From Strongylocentrotus droebachiensis (Eukaryota; Echinodermata; Echinoidea; Camarodonta; Strongylocentrotidae), in contig JAVYIG010006580.1 in the NCBI GenBank assembly GCA_035222895.1, positions 1 through 64,000 of the forward strand: a DNA stretch of 64,000 bases, given 5' to 3'. Below, one piece after another: positions 46,111-57,499 of the stretch (the first letter of the stretch is position 1; each line of letters starts with the position of its first letter). A program made the translations under genes and the position numbers. The notes beneath the pieces were generated by a model. That model was not told the DNA's origin and searched no databases. It saw only the letters and a program-made list of their open reading frames with translations.

Positions 46111-49100
46111 AAGACTATACATACAAGGAAAGGTAAACGTTATGATATTTGAAGACATATTGTGACACACGAAATAACGAGTCTGTCAGGAGCTGCTCGT
46201 GAAGTGATGGGTATTTTTATTTGGAAAGAAAACTGACACCTGAGAGAGATAAACAACGTGGATTAGAGAAACAGTCCAAATCATAAACGAGAATTCTTTG
46301 TTTTGATAAAGATAATAACATCTAAACCTTTCGCATGAACAAAACTGTTACATGAATATGTGGTCATCTTTCATTAGAAAGCAAGCATACAAAAGAAGAA
46401 CAATTCCCAAACATTAATAAAGCAAGCAATGAATTATAATTATTTCCTTGTGTCTTAAACAAACTCAAGCATCGTTGATAGTTTTTAATCAGAAAAGAAA
46501 GTCATGCGTTAAGGCACTAATTCTTTATACCACCATCACTCCTATTCTTTGTTTGCCAAATTAAACTCTACCAGCTGATAAGATAAGATATTCTACAAAT
46601 ACAGTTTTCATATTCTGCTTACAAATTTGTACTGTCTTTCTACATGTACTTCCATAAGATGTTAAAGGTAGTGTATCCATTTTGCAGCCAATATCGAATT
46701 TTGTAGAACTGTGCGGGAATTATGAATACCGGTATATCAGGCATGTCATATCTGAAACGTTTGCAGTGTCCTAGTATTCAAATTATGCAAAGAAACCCGT
46801 TCACTTTCTAGAATGTTCTACGCAAAATTTTCGAAACAAGTTCCCGCTATAAACGGTCGGTATACTTCCACATAAAGGCAATTACCACTTCTAATCTTTT
46901 CAGGGGAGTTTTCAGTTGGTATTGTCTCTTGTTTACCATAGAATTCACAAAATTAACTTTATATTTTTAGCCTCAAGAGGGACACACCACCTTGAAATCT
47001 GAATAGATATATGGCCTTCAAGACGAACTAAAATATAACTGTACCCTCAACCAGTGATGTAAATAAAAGGACATCAGTTTTACATCTTGTATATACGTGT
47101 ATGCGAAATATTATATTAGATTAAACAATAATATATATATTATTATATAACGAAAATGAAATGCTGAGTTATATTATCAATAATAATAATAATAATAATG
47201 ATGATAATAATAATTATGATAATGATTGTGATGATAACGATAATAATCTTAATGATAATAATAATAACGAAAATAATAATAATAGTCAAATTTATATAAC
47301 GCTTATTTCAGCACGTACATGCTGTTATGTATGTACTTTATCTTCATTATGCATTTGTACATTTTATTCTATTCATTTTCTATATTATCAGATCGAACAA
47401 TTGAAATCAAATACTACTATACACAAATACCACCATAAGAAAAGGCTATGCTATAACTATCAAACGGGTATCAATATATTTCATGTAGCAGTATAAAGTA
47501 CATTACATTTAAAGCTGTATAATTTTGTCTTTATTTTAGAGACAATATTTTACTCTACAACAGATAATAGCTTTGGCTGAACATGTGACACACCATAACC
47601 AAACCTTCATTTGGAAAAGGTGGTTGTTTCAGGCAGCTATCTCTTTAATCATGGAACGGCTCTTGGTCAATTAATCTGCCTATATTAATCAAGCAACTAA
47701 GGTAATAGCTATAGATTACCGAGTAGTCAGGTGAAACAAACAAACAAGCAAACAAACCAAGAATATAAATAATACATTTTAGCCTACGTGATTTTACTCC
47801 AACTTATAATACCACATAATATATTATACACAATGCAATTGAAACATTGAATAATAACACTAAAATATCTTGTATACAATGACATTACGTATTCAACTAC
47901 ACTGTGTATACTTATAAAATATTGAAGAAATAATATTAGGGAAAGCGTTATGAGACATATTTCCCAAATGTGAGCAATTCCACTCGATTACAGATACGCT
48001 ATAAAAGACCAAATTCCTTACAGTTCAAAATGATATTTTACAATACGAGGATATATATTTTATGCATGTAAAAATGAAAGTAACGCCGTGTCCTGGGTAT
48101 CAAAAATCTTGAAACAAACAAACAAACAGTATAGATTGAATTCACACTATACCACAATGGATCTAATTTACTTATATTTCTGATAACTCTTAACAGTATA
48201 TCGGACCAAATCAACCAAGAATAAAAATATAACTTAATCATTCCTCCGAGCGATCTTATTCCAACATTTAAATTATTTACATATCTACTTATAAATTCAT
48301 ACGTACAATGACAACACATAAGCATATCACTACCTCATGTATTGTCTTTTTTAGAGACAGCGTTTTACTCTACAACATATAATAGTTTGGAATGAACGTG
48401 TGACTCACCATAACAATCCTTCGTTTGGAATGGGTGGTTGTAACAGGTAGTCTCTCATATCATGGAATTGATCTTTGTCAATTAATCTGCCTATATTAAC
48501 AAAGCAAGTACTAAGCAAATAATTACCGAGTAGTCAGGTGAAAAAGAAAAACAAACAATCTAACAAACAAACAAGAATGTAAATAAGACATCATCGTCTA
48601 CTCCAACTTATAAAAGCAATTGATACATCTGCAGAATAATAACTCTGGAAATATCTTTGATACGTATTTCAATACACTGTATATTTATAAAATATTGAAG
48701 AACATATGAATTCATGTTAGGGAAAACTATAAGGAAAAATCTTTCCCAAATGTAAGCCTGATTACAGATACGCAACAAAATGACCAAATATCTTACACTT
48801 CAAAGATAATGAAAACTATTTAACAATACAGGCAAATATTTCATGCATACAAAATGAAAGTTATGCCGTGTCCACGTTATCAACACTCTTGAAATAAACA
48901 ATCATACACTAGATGATACTCATACTGTACAACAAGGAATCCATTTTTCTAATAACTCTAAACAGTATATCGGACCAAATAAACCAGCAATGAAAATAAA
49001 ACATAATCATTCATCGAAGCGATTTTACTCCAACTATAAAACTTCAGTATTTGTATCTACATTGAAATTCATATGTACAATGATAACACATGAGCATTTC

Positions 49101-51158
49101 ACTACCTTATATATTTTGATTTATTTTACAAACACCGTTTTAGACTAGATACAGCAGGACAGTTGTACAGTTCGAACTGAACATAATTATGATGTACAAT
49201 AACAAAACCTTTTTGGGGGGAACGGGTGGTTATTTCAGACTTTCTCTTTTAAACACTCTTTGATTTTTTTTCCATCGCCAGAGTAGTTGGTATAATTATT
49301 ATAATCTACTCAGGGTCAATTTCAATGCCCTATTGTATATCCAATATAAATCATGTTCGGATGTCGTTGTACATCGTGGTGATGTTCGCCCTTCTCAATA
49401 AAGTGATGTACAAAGATAATTGATTTTCGAAAGTCTTTGCGTCAGAATAGATCAAGACCCATTATCCAATACTAAAATGGAATTAACGCCAGATATTCAT
49501 AACCATGAGCCTACATAGGTATTTACATATTTACACTTACGTATATGATTATGAGTTTGTGGCAGATGATTGAATATACAAAACGAAGCAAAACACGCTA
49601 CTTATTCAATAACGGTTCAAATATTAAACATTGATTTCATTTTCACAACTAAAGTTTCAAGGAAGCACATCGTTTCTTATTCACAAGACTATCTGCTCTA
49701 AACATGAATCTTTGATTCGGGATTTTAAAGCTCCCTAATGCAAATATATGTATATAATATCAAAACTTCTATTACATATCCTTTGTTACATGGTCGCAAA
49801 ATGTTTCCGATAAGATTGTTACATGACAGAAAGTAAATTGAATAAATGAAATTAAAAAGAAAACTAAACACCAGTTACCAAGGTATTTACAAGAAAAGGT
49901 AACTTAAACCAGAAATAAACCATCATGCATGCTATCTAACCATCAAGAAATCAGGATAAAACTATGGTACACTATTCTGAATATGTTGATTACTATATCA
50001 AATTATATTACATGTAATGACAATAACAAAGTTTAAATCGCTGACCCAGACTTGTGGTCTATTCACAAATGCGTTCATCAAACATTTGATTTTGTATGTA
50101 ATAACTCGAAACCTAGTAATTACGCTGAATATAGGTGTGTTCACACTGTCTAGCAAATATACCAAGAAACATGACTCCAGGAATTTCTAAGAGTTGACCA
50201 CACAACTCTCGATATCAAACTATCAAAAACACCTCATGAATGTTCATATTAATATGTGAAAAAATTAGTTTCTTGCCATAATCACTCCAAAGCCCTGTAA
50301 CATAACTAATTGTGATCAATTTTATCTCGTCAAAATTAATGGTATCTTCTCCAATCAATCGAATTTTTTTTAACAACAAATCGTAAATTAAAGTATTTAT
50401 TTTACTGATACATATATTATATGATGAGATACAATAGACTACAACAAGACACAATACATTTTTACATTTGATTTAACGGTTATTTTCATGCTAAATTTAG
50501 GGCCTTTTGCCAGTCTGACCTCAAACTTTGGGGAGAAGTTTGTCATGTGAATTAATAAAAGAGTGAATCCGGGACGCGCGCGGTTCGTTGATACTAAACG
50601 GATAAATTATGTTTAACCGGTAATGTAAACGTAAAATAGATAGGCTTACTCCGCGAATATCCCTAACATTTCTGAGATATTTTAACAATATGACCTTCCA
50701 CATTTTGTACATCTATTTCAATAATTATTATCGGCACTGTTCTCTAAATCGGGATCGTCCTCAACGTATTGAGCCATGATTTAGGGACTAAAACTCTGCC
50801 AAGATATGTTGTTGTCCAATTAGGTACCCTCGGAATAGAATATGTTCGCAATGTAACCAAATTTATTGCACACATCCTTGTAAATGCCTCGTCAAAATTA
50901 TTTCATTCACCCGTTAAGAATATTTGCATTTCAATAGTCAGAATGCGGATATGGATATTGAAAATAAGAGGTTTGAATGAGACGGATATAGATGGGGAAC
51001 ATAAAGAAAGAATTATTGCTGACTGAATATTTTTACGAATCAACATTTTCTTCACTATATTGGGATTGTTATGATGTTAGGGAAATGATAAAATACATGT
51101 AGTAGTATTCCACTAAATTAGTAGTCAAAATTAAATGTAAAGATTGTTTATGATTATT
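46111..51158 (-). repeat. TRIM-like 3' flank, duplication copy 2
   Basis: Parallel to 34.1-36.1 kb and 59.5-64.0 kb, but longer. A ~360-bp block (46670-47030) is shared with copy 3 only, and the inner ~800-bp unit is repeated. It contains the AAT tract (47175-47285) and a fragment at 50845-50950 related to the inverted-repeat element at 7957-8258. No protein-coding gene seen. Confidence 0.8.
47520..49930. repeat. About 800-bp unit, three tandem copies (flank copy 2)
   Basis: Unit starts near 47520, 48340 and 49130, each with 'tttattttagagacaNNNtttta' or a diverged 'tttattttacaaacaccgtttta', then 'gaac.tgtgac..ccataac' and 'ggtggttgt'. The first two end with a shared 'ttagggaaa..atctttcccaaatgtaagc' segment about 400-600 bp in. 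The third is the most diverged. Confidence 0.75.
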
Positions 51159-52976
51159 TTAGAGGCTGAATAGCTTTTTGAATACGAGAATATTGTCTCC
51201 ATCGTTAGCAATCATCTTCCCGGATGACGTCATAATAACTCGAGAATGAATAAGGTGAGTCCTCCTGTTGAAACCCATCACCAGTCCTGTGGATAGAGGG
51301 AATAATGCTACTCTTCTCTTCCTCACATCACCCTCACTCATCACCTGATCAATCACACATGTCTCGTACTCGTCATCTGATGTCACGACGTAGAGGTCGT
51401 TCGTCTTAGGATCAACGCAGACATTCAGGATGACATCATTATGGGGGATCTCCCTTTGAGCACCCTCTCTGTCAATGACAAGCGCTCTGCGATCTTGTGG
51501 AGAGGGTCGAGCGATGAAGTGGCCTGTTGAAAGAATATCACACATCTTTATATTCTCTTTACACGTGATGGTTTTGATAATCTTACCATCAGCTGGGTTG
51601 ATGACGTATATCTTAGACTGTCTCACCTCAGCAGCAATGATCATCCCATCCTTGTCAGCTGCAACATCCACCCGTGTTTTATCATAAGCCGTGTTTTTTG
51701 GTATTGTGACGTCATTGATGAGCTTCCACTGTCTGTCATACACACTGATGCATCCAGTCAAACTGTCTCCTGTACTACCTATGTACCCTTTACCGCATAC
51801 TACCTTGTCATCATTCAGCACTGCACAGGACCGAACCCATGATGTATCAGTACCATTTATCACTCTCCGAGTATGTTTAGTGTTCAAATGTAACATGTAT
51901 GTATGCATACCACCTAATAGTCTATCTCTGACAATCACATTCCATTCATCTATGCATCCTACAATGACCGGGCATGTGATTTTATCTCTAACAATTATTG
52001 TATCAATGAGCTTCCACTCCCCATCATACCCATCAATCCTCCCATCATACATCATCTCCCTCCCAGCACCCTTCACAAACCTCACACCTGATACAACACG
52101 ATTGATTTCTGTCACCTCACCCTCATTCAGTGGCTTTTTTAGTATATCACTCACTGATGTATTCACACGATGCCCATCTTTGACAATATTTTGATCGTCT
52201 TCGAGTACTGTATCAAGTGTCTCTTCCGCTTTCTCTGTAGTTTTTGTGTCATCTTGCCATGATTTCTCCATCTCGACAATCTTCCTCTCGATCTCTTGAG
52301 CGATGTTCTGAATGTCAGCATGAAGATCGCATTGTTTATTATTTATTGGTTGTTGTCTTTTCTCCGCATTTGTGTTGTTCTCTTCATGTCGCTTCTCTCT
52401 CTCCTCATTGTTCTTCCGAATTTCATCCTGCATCTTTTGAATCTCTTCTTGAATTTGTTGGTTTTTCCCATCAATCTCCTGGTCGATTTTAGCAGTATCC
52501 TCCTGTTCCCTGACTTTGTCGCTTGCAATCGCCTTTTCGATTACGGAATCAACCTCATCTTTGATACTTTGCAGATGTTCGTCGGCGGATTTTCTACACT
52601 CACGAATGTGCTTTCCACGGACTCGACATAACTTTAACTTCTCCATCGCCTTTTCCTTCAGAATGTTGAGCTCAGCTTTATTTTCCATGATTGCGTCCTC
52701 TAAATCCTGTCGCTCGCACGGCTTTTCATGATATATCATTGCGCATGAAACACATAAAGCTACGCCATGTGTTGTACAATACATATCAATATGTTTATCA
52801 TGTTTCTCACAATACAGATTAGGCCCACCCTTTCTTGCTTTTCTGATGCATTCCTTTTTGGAGGCGCAGTCATGGCAGAGCTTCTTCTTCTCCTTCACAT
52901 AGAAGGTCAGATCTGTATTCGCCGTACAGTCGTCTCCTTCACAGACACCCTCTACAGAGCTCAATTCAGAAGCCAT
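51159..52976 (-). CDS. TRIM-like B-box/coiled-coil/propeller protein, paralogue 2
   Basis: Uninterrupted 605-residue coding exon starting MASELSSVEG at 52976, 18 nt after an acceptor (tattatgcag). The frame stays open for about 250 nt upstream, but that part is intronic by comparison with paralogue 1. It is closely similar to paralogue 1 along its length: Cys-rich segment (C12, C17, C34, C37), B-box 2 (C56, H59, C67, H70, C75, C78, H83), coiled coil (about 95-270) and propeller-like C-terminus ending DNILVFKKLFSL. It lacks the 33-residue foldback insertion of paralogue 1 and has only one His where paralogue 1 has two at the end of the B-box. No RING. The same functional caution applies. A donor-like GTGAGA near 54033 may end a 5' UTR exon. 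The nearest downstream AATAAA-equivalent reads AATATA. Confidence 0.88.
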   Translation of the reverse strand: MASELSSVEGVCEGDDCTANTDLTFYVKEKKKLCHDCASKKECIRKARKGGPNLYCEKHDKHIDMYCTTHGVALCVSCAMIYHEKPCERQDLEDAIMENKAELNILKEKAMEKLKLCRVRGKHIRECRKSADEHLQSIKDEVDSVIEKAIASDKVREQEDTAKIDQEIDGKNQQIQEEIQKMQDEIRKNNEEREKRHEENNTNAEKRQQPINNKQCDLHADIQNIAQEIERKIVEMEKSWQDDTKTTEKAEETLDTVLEDDQNIVKDGHRVNTSVSDILKKPLNEGEVTEINRVVSGVRFVKGAGREMMYDGRIDGYDGEWKLIDTIIVRDKITCPVIVGCIDEWNVIVRDRLLGGMHTYMLHLNTKHTRRVINGTDTSWVRSCAVLNDDKVVCGKGYIGSTGDSLTGCISVYDRQWKLINDVTIPKNTAYDKTRVDVAADKDGMIIAAEVRQSKIYVINPADGKIIKTITCKENIKMCDILSTGHFIARPSPQDRRALVIDREGAQREIPHNDVILNVCVDPKTNDLYVVTSDDEYETCVIDQVMSEGDVRKRRVALFPLSTGLVMGFNRRTHLIHSRVIMTSSGKMIANDGDNILVFKKLFSL

Positions 52977-53139
52977 ACTGATGAGAGCATTGACCTGCAT
53001 AATACAAGAAGATGAACAGTCATGCACACGGAGAAGGGGAGACATGAATGTAGGAGAGGAGAATAAGCAGACACACACAAAAATGAATGTGACAAGAGGG
53101 AATGGAGGGGGGGATTTAAAAAAAAATAGGTAAGAGACA

Positions 53140-53370
53140 GAGGAGAGAGAGAGAGAGAGAGAGTGAGAGAGAAGAGAAGAAAGAGAAAAATAGCGGTGGG
53201 AGACAGAACGAATTGGAAGGGAAGACAAAAACGGTGTTTGATAAATATAATAATCGCGCCTTATCTACGTTTATCGTCATCATCGTCTTTATCATTGAAA
53301 GAAAGAGACAGAGAAAGAAAGAGAAGAGAGAGAGAGAGAGAGAGATAGAGAGATGTAGAGAGAGAGAGGG
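53140..53370. repeat. GA-rich tract upstream of TRIM-like gene 2
   Basis: (GA)n runs at 53140-53170 and 53300-53365 in the presumed 5' UTR intron. Confidence 0.85.
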
Positions 53371-53544
53371 TGGAGGACTCTACTACATATTATACATGTA
53401 GATATATTGACTGCTATGAGAGGCATCGCTGTTTATATAGGCTCAAGGAGACATTACATCATGATGTGATCCCGAGGCGAGCCAGTATAGACACAGCTAT
53501 GCTTCGAATATTAAAGCAGTCGATATATCTTTTATCGTATCTGG

Positions 53545-53990
53545 GCACCTACCCCCTGGACATCCACCCCCGGATAACCTCCCCCAGTCAACTAGCCCAT
53601 AGGACAATTACCCCCTATAGGGCAACCACCCTCTAGGACGACTACCCCCAGGACTAAGACCCCCGGACAACTAACCCCCAGACATCTGCCCCCTAGAACA
53701 ACTACCCACTAGGACAACTACCCCCGGATAACTACCACCTAGAACAACTACCCCCAGGAAAACTACCCCCGGACAACTACCCCTAGACAACTACCCCCTA
53801 GGATACATGTAGTTTTCCGGTGGGTAGTTGTCCTAGAGGATGGTTGTCGTAGGGGTAGTTGTCTCGGGGTAGTGGTACGGGGGTAGTTGTCCGTGGGTAG
53901 TTGTCCGGGTGGTAGTTGTCCTAGGGGGTACTTGACTGTGGGTGGTTTTTCGGGGTGGATGTCCAGGGGGTCGGTGTCTTAGAACCATCT
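53545..53990. repeat. Palindromic minisatellite
   Basis: 53545-53810 is a tandem array of about 14-17-bp units related to 'ggacaactaccccc'. 53811-53985 is the same array inverted ('gggggtagttgtcc' units). The outer ends also pair: 'accccctggacatccacccc' at 53550-53570 against 'ggggtggatgtccagggggt' at about 53953-53972. The whole can fold into a ~200-bp hairpin. It is in the upstream region of TRIM-like gene 2. Confidence 0.85.
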
Positions 53991-53999
53991 TTTATATAC

Positions 54000-55895
54000 C
54001 GAATTCACAAACAAATCTACAAAGAATTCTCACCTTATCCTTTTCTTGAGTAAAGACTAGTTAAAACATCATAGAAAATCTGATACACCGCTTTGATCTT
54101 TGCTGGAAAGTTGTCTGAATGTTAGAATCATTCACGAATCGCTTTTTACACGTCAACCAATGAGGATCTCAGAAAAATTTATTCATGCGGCCTGTTACCT
54201 GGATAAACGGGCATTTTTCAAAAAACTATTGACCGGTAGGCGGGCATGGCTTAAATCACGACTCCAATTTCGACCAATCTAATGACTAGATTTATTCAAC
54301 ATACTAAAAAGAGGTATATAGTAATTTTGTTTGAACCCTCAATAAAAGAAAACAATACATACACTGCTTCATTCGGCTTAATTCGTATCAGAAAGTTTGA
54401 TAACTTTCTTACATTTCTTCTGTTTGCCTTCAAAACTTACCCTCAATAAATACACCCCGTACTTCATAGTCTAGCAATATACATTCGTTTCTCCTCATAC
54501 ATTTTTATTCTACTTCCGTGTTTAAAATTCCACATTATTCATATTCCATCAAAGCAAAACACAATATATATCACCCAATATTCACGTATAAGCTGCTTTC
54601 CTGACCTGTGTGATGTAAATTCCCAGAGAAAGCTGATCACGTGACACTTTTCCGATAATTAAAACGTTGTCCGAAGAAGAACAAACTGTGCGTCAGATGC
54701 AATGAAAATGGCGTCTGTTCCTATTTCAAACTACTGCGCATTGTTAGCATTCATGCATTGGGTATGCATTTACAATTTAAATGGCAACTTACCTGCATGC
54801 ATACATACAATGCTGAAGTTTTGCAAGCAAGAAGGGAAGAAAAACATGACAATTGATAGGCACCGGTGCACTTCATGAATAAAACGATATAAATGTGAAT
54901 AACAGCAGGCTTACATTGGGACGCCTGGTTCATAACACGTATTATGAGTGACAGGGTAAGAATATCAGATATAAGCCACTGAAGTCATTGCATTATGATT
55001 GGCTGTGAAAAATTTGTTCCAACAGTTTGGCACTTGTTGATTACAAGTTTAATGAAAACTAGGCCAGAGGACTGTTTTTTCTATAAAGAAAAATTGGAAT
55101 CTTTTATTTTATTTCTGTGTGATGTTACCATTGTTATTTTGTTATATTGCTTTTGTATTATGATGTTTTTATTATGATGTACATATCTGATTACTTTGTA
55201 AAACAGACAATATCAGCCTTGAGCTGCATGTTATGTTATGTTGTTATTTTCTAATGAGCCAATTCAATTCAATTCAATTCAATTAGCATTAGTTAGTTCG
55301 ACCATCTACTAGTAACTCATTAAAATAAATGTTTTCAGTCTGACCGTAGCCGTCGAGTTTATTAAGCCCCTACATCTCCCATAACGTAGCCTCAAATCAG
55401 CTCGATTCCACCCCATCTAGCACAAAACTTTGTCAGTAGGGAGTAGTTTGACTGGACATTACAAAACACAATAAACTGACAACAATTACCGTCGGGATGT
55501 GGTGTCAGACGGCCCCTACATATTGGGGTAAAATCTTCCCATTAGGCCCCATGTACCAAATTTTGTCAGAAGGGAGAGCTGTGATTGTACATTACAAAAA
55601 TATATCAACTGGCACGCTTGTATAAATTATCTGGAAGGAGGTATAGCACTAAATTAAAGAAGAAGACACCAAAGTGCATTTGAAACAATCTTCTCTGCCC
55701 AAACATGGTCTGCATGTATATTTACATTGTGACCTTAATAACCCAATTTAATTCAAATCAGTTTAAGTTTACACGGTGCAATCTTGTGTATTGTGCCTTT
55801 TTTAGGTGCAATTTGTAATCATTTCATTACAAATGAAAAAATATTGCTTTCTCAACAATAGCACACGATTGAGAAGATGATAATGTTAACACTAC
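54000..55895. other. Gene-free interval upstream of TRIM-like gene 2
   Basis: Contains the candidate 5' exon donor near 54033, a half-copy of the DUS3L-intron MITE family (54962-55056: 'tgattggctgtgaaaaattt', 'gattacaagttt'), and an (AATTC)n run at 55262-55285. No coding region recognised. Confidence 0.5.
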
Positions 55896-55897
55896 CA

Positions 55898-56084
55898 TTT
55901 AAAGCCCCACTGTCCTACTTATAGCTACTTGCTCCCTCTATATAGAAAACTTCCCCAATCGGTGCCTGTTGGTCCCCCTCTTTTTCTTATATTAGTTGAG
56001 GACTGAGTTAATGAGATAGCCACCTGTCAGTGACCTCGCTGTGTGGTCTAATCCCTTCTGGCCCAGTAGTATTGACGGTCTTTA
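55898..56084 (+). mobile_element. Short MITE-like repeat, TAAAGC/GGCTTTA family
   Basis: The fourth copy in the window, with 'agctacttgctccctctatatag' split motifs and 'gtcagtgacctc'. It begins TTTAAAGCCCC and ends near GGTCTTTA. Confidence 0.7.
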
Positions 56085-56216
56085 TCCTCTGCACCAGTTT
56101 TACAAGATATAGCAAAGGTGGTCTGTAAGATAAGTTGTCCGCTCCGCGTTTCCCAAAGCCGCCTAGTCCGCGGCGTGTTTTTTGTTTTCCCGTTTACTCG
56201 TCATAAAGAGGCTTTA

Positions 56217-57498
56217 TGCCCATTCACACGCATACATTAAGTGAGATTTGGATCGCGATTCTATTCTCACTTTTATTTGCCACCGTTCATACTCAGCGAA
56301 AAATCTAACGTTTTGACAAGTGCTCGCTCTTGTTCACATGCAAAATGCTCTCCCAATAATCGCGATAATTTTTTTTTAAGCGCACTTTTAGTGAGACTCT
56401 GATCGTGATTTATAATCTCTCTAATTTCTCTGTGTATGAATCCCACTTTTACACCCCCCCCCCCCCCCTCCGTCATCCCAGGCCGAGGGCCCGGTCAAGC
56501 CCCCAGCTAGGCCCTTGCTTCACCCATTGGCTTCCCCCTATGGCTTCCACATAGACGAATAAAATAGTAGGGCTTCCCCCTTTCCCCGAATGTTTTTTTC
56601 GTACCTGCCGACCTGTTACCTAATGAATTATTCATGATAAGGCAGCACGTGGACTTCGAACCCTCCTTTATCGCCGCTGTACATCATTAGGGGCGTTCAC
56701 ACCTACAGAAAAAGTGAGATTTAAAAATCGATTTTTGCATCGCGATCCAAAAATCGGTATTTTTTTGCGTGGGTGGACAGAACAATTCCACTTAATGTTC
56801 GCGAATTTCATCTCGATCCAATTCGCAGTAAATCTTTTAATTTTTCAGAACAATTGCGATAGTTTGCCTAGTCCACTGCCTGGACTGTTCTCTACATGAT
56901 CCGTGCGCGCTCACATATTACTAGTACACCAAAATATACACGTACGGAAACAGAGCCTGAGAAGGGGAAGGTAGATTGGTGGGGAGTACGCATTTCATAC
57001 ACGCGCGCGCATTTGGGAAAGGGCGAAAGATTAAAACGACCATCAGCTGGTCTATAGTTTGCCGGGTGTTGTGTGTGTGAATGGTATTGAGAATCGATTA
57101 ATTTAATCTCAGGATTCCAAGCGCTACGTTGGGTTAATCCACCGTCGAGATTCCCGCATGCGCACACTATGAACATGACTGACAAAGAAAGCGGACAAAA
57201 TATACAGTTCCTCAGGTAGACAAAGGAACATCCCTTCACTGCTATTATGTACAAATGTGTAGAACAGGTGTCACATGCATATTCAACTTTTTACATAATA
57301 GCAGTGAAGGGATGTTCCTTTGTCTACCTGAGGAACTGTATATTTTGTCCGCTTTCTTTGTCCGTCATGTTCATAGTGGCAGTTCAGATGTTCTTGCCGT
57401 CGAGCGAGAATTCTCCCTGTGTGTGAATTGTCGCCCCCAAAAATAAATCTTTACATCGCGATCCAATTCGCACTAAATTGACATGTGTAAACGGGCCT
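56217..57498. mobile_element. TIR element (~1.28 kb) with GCCCRTTYACAC ends
   Basis: The left end reads GCCCATTCACACGC, then 'gtgagatttggatcgcgat'. The right end is the inverse of GCCCGTTTACACATG, with 'gcgaattggatcgcgat'. Internal near-copies of the end at about 56692-56770 suggest a composite or nested structure. No transposase was found. The target duplication was not resolved. Confidence 0.7.
57165..57378. repeat. 87-bp inverted duplication inside the TIR element
   Basis: 57165-57251 is the reverse complement of 57292-57378 (86 of 87 positions), with a 40-nt spacer. The near identity points to a recent event. It is inside the element at 56217-57498. Confidence 0.9.
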
Positions 57499-57499
57499 A

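Noticed and set aside
47161..47496. Asn-rich frames over AAT tracts (also 60808-61101)
   Set aside because: Microsatellite translation; both lie in duplicated non-coding flank.
52977..53228. N-terminal extension of TRIM-like paralogue 2 (689-codon frame)
   Set aside because: The extra region is beyond a splice acceptor conserved with paralogue 1, is low-complexity Ser/Leu-rich and has no match in paralogue 1.
53545..53810. CRISPR-like array of short repeats
   Set aside because: Units are contiguous, degenerate and lack unique spacers, and the sequence is eukaryotic; it is a minisatellite.
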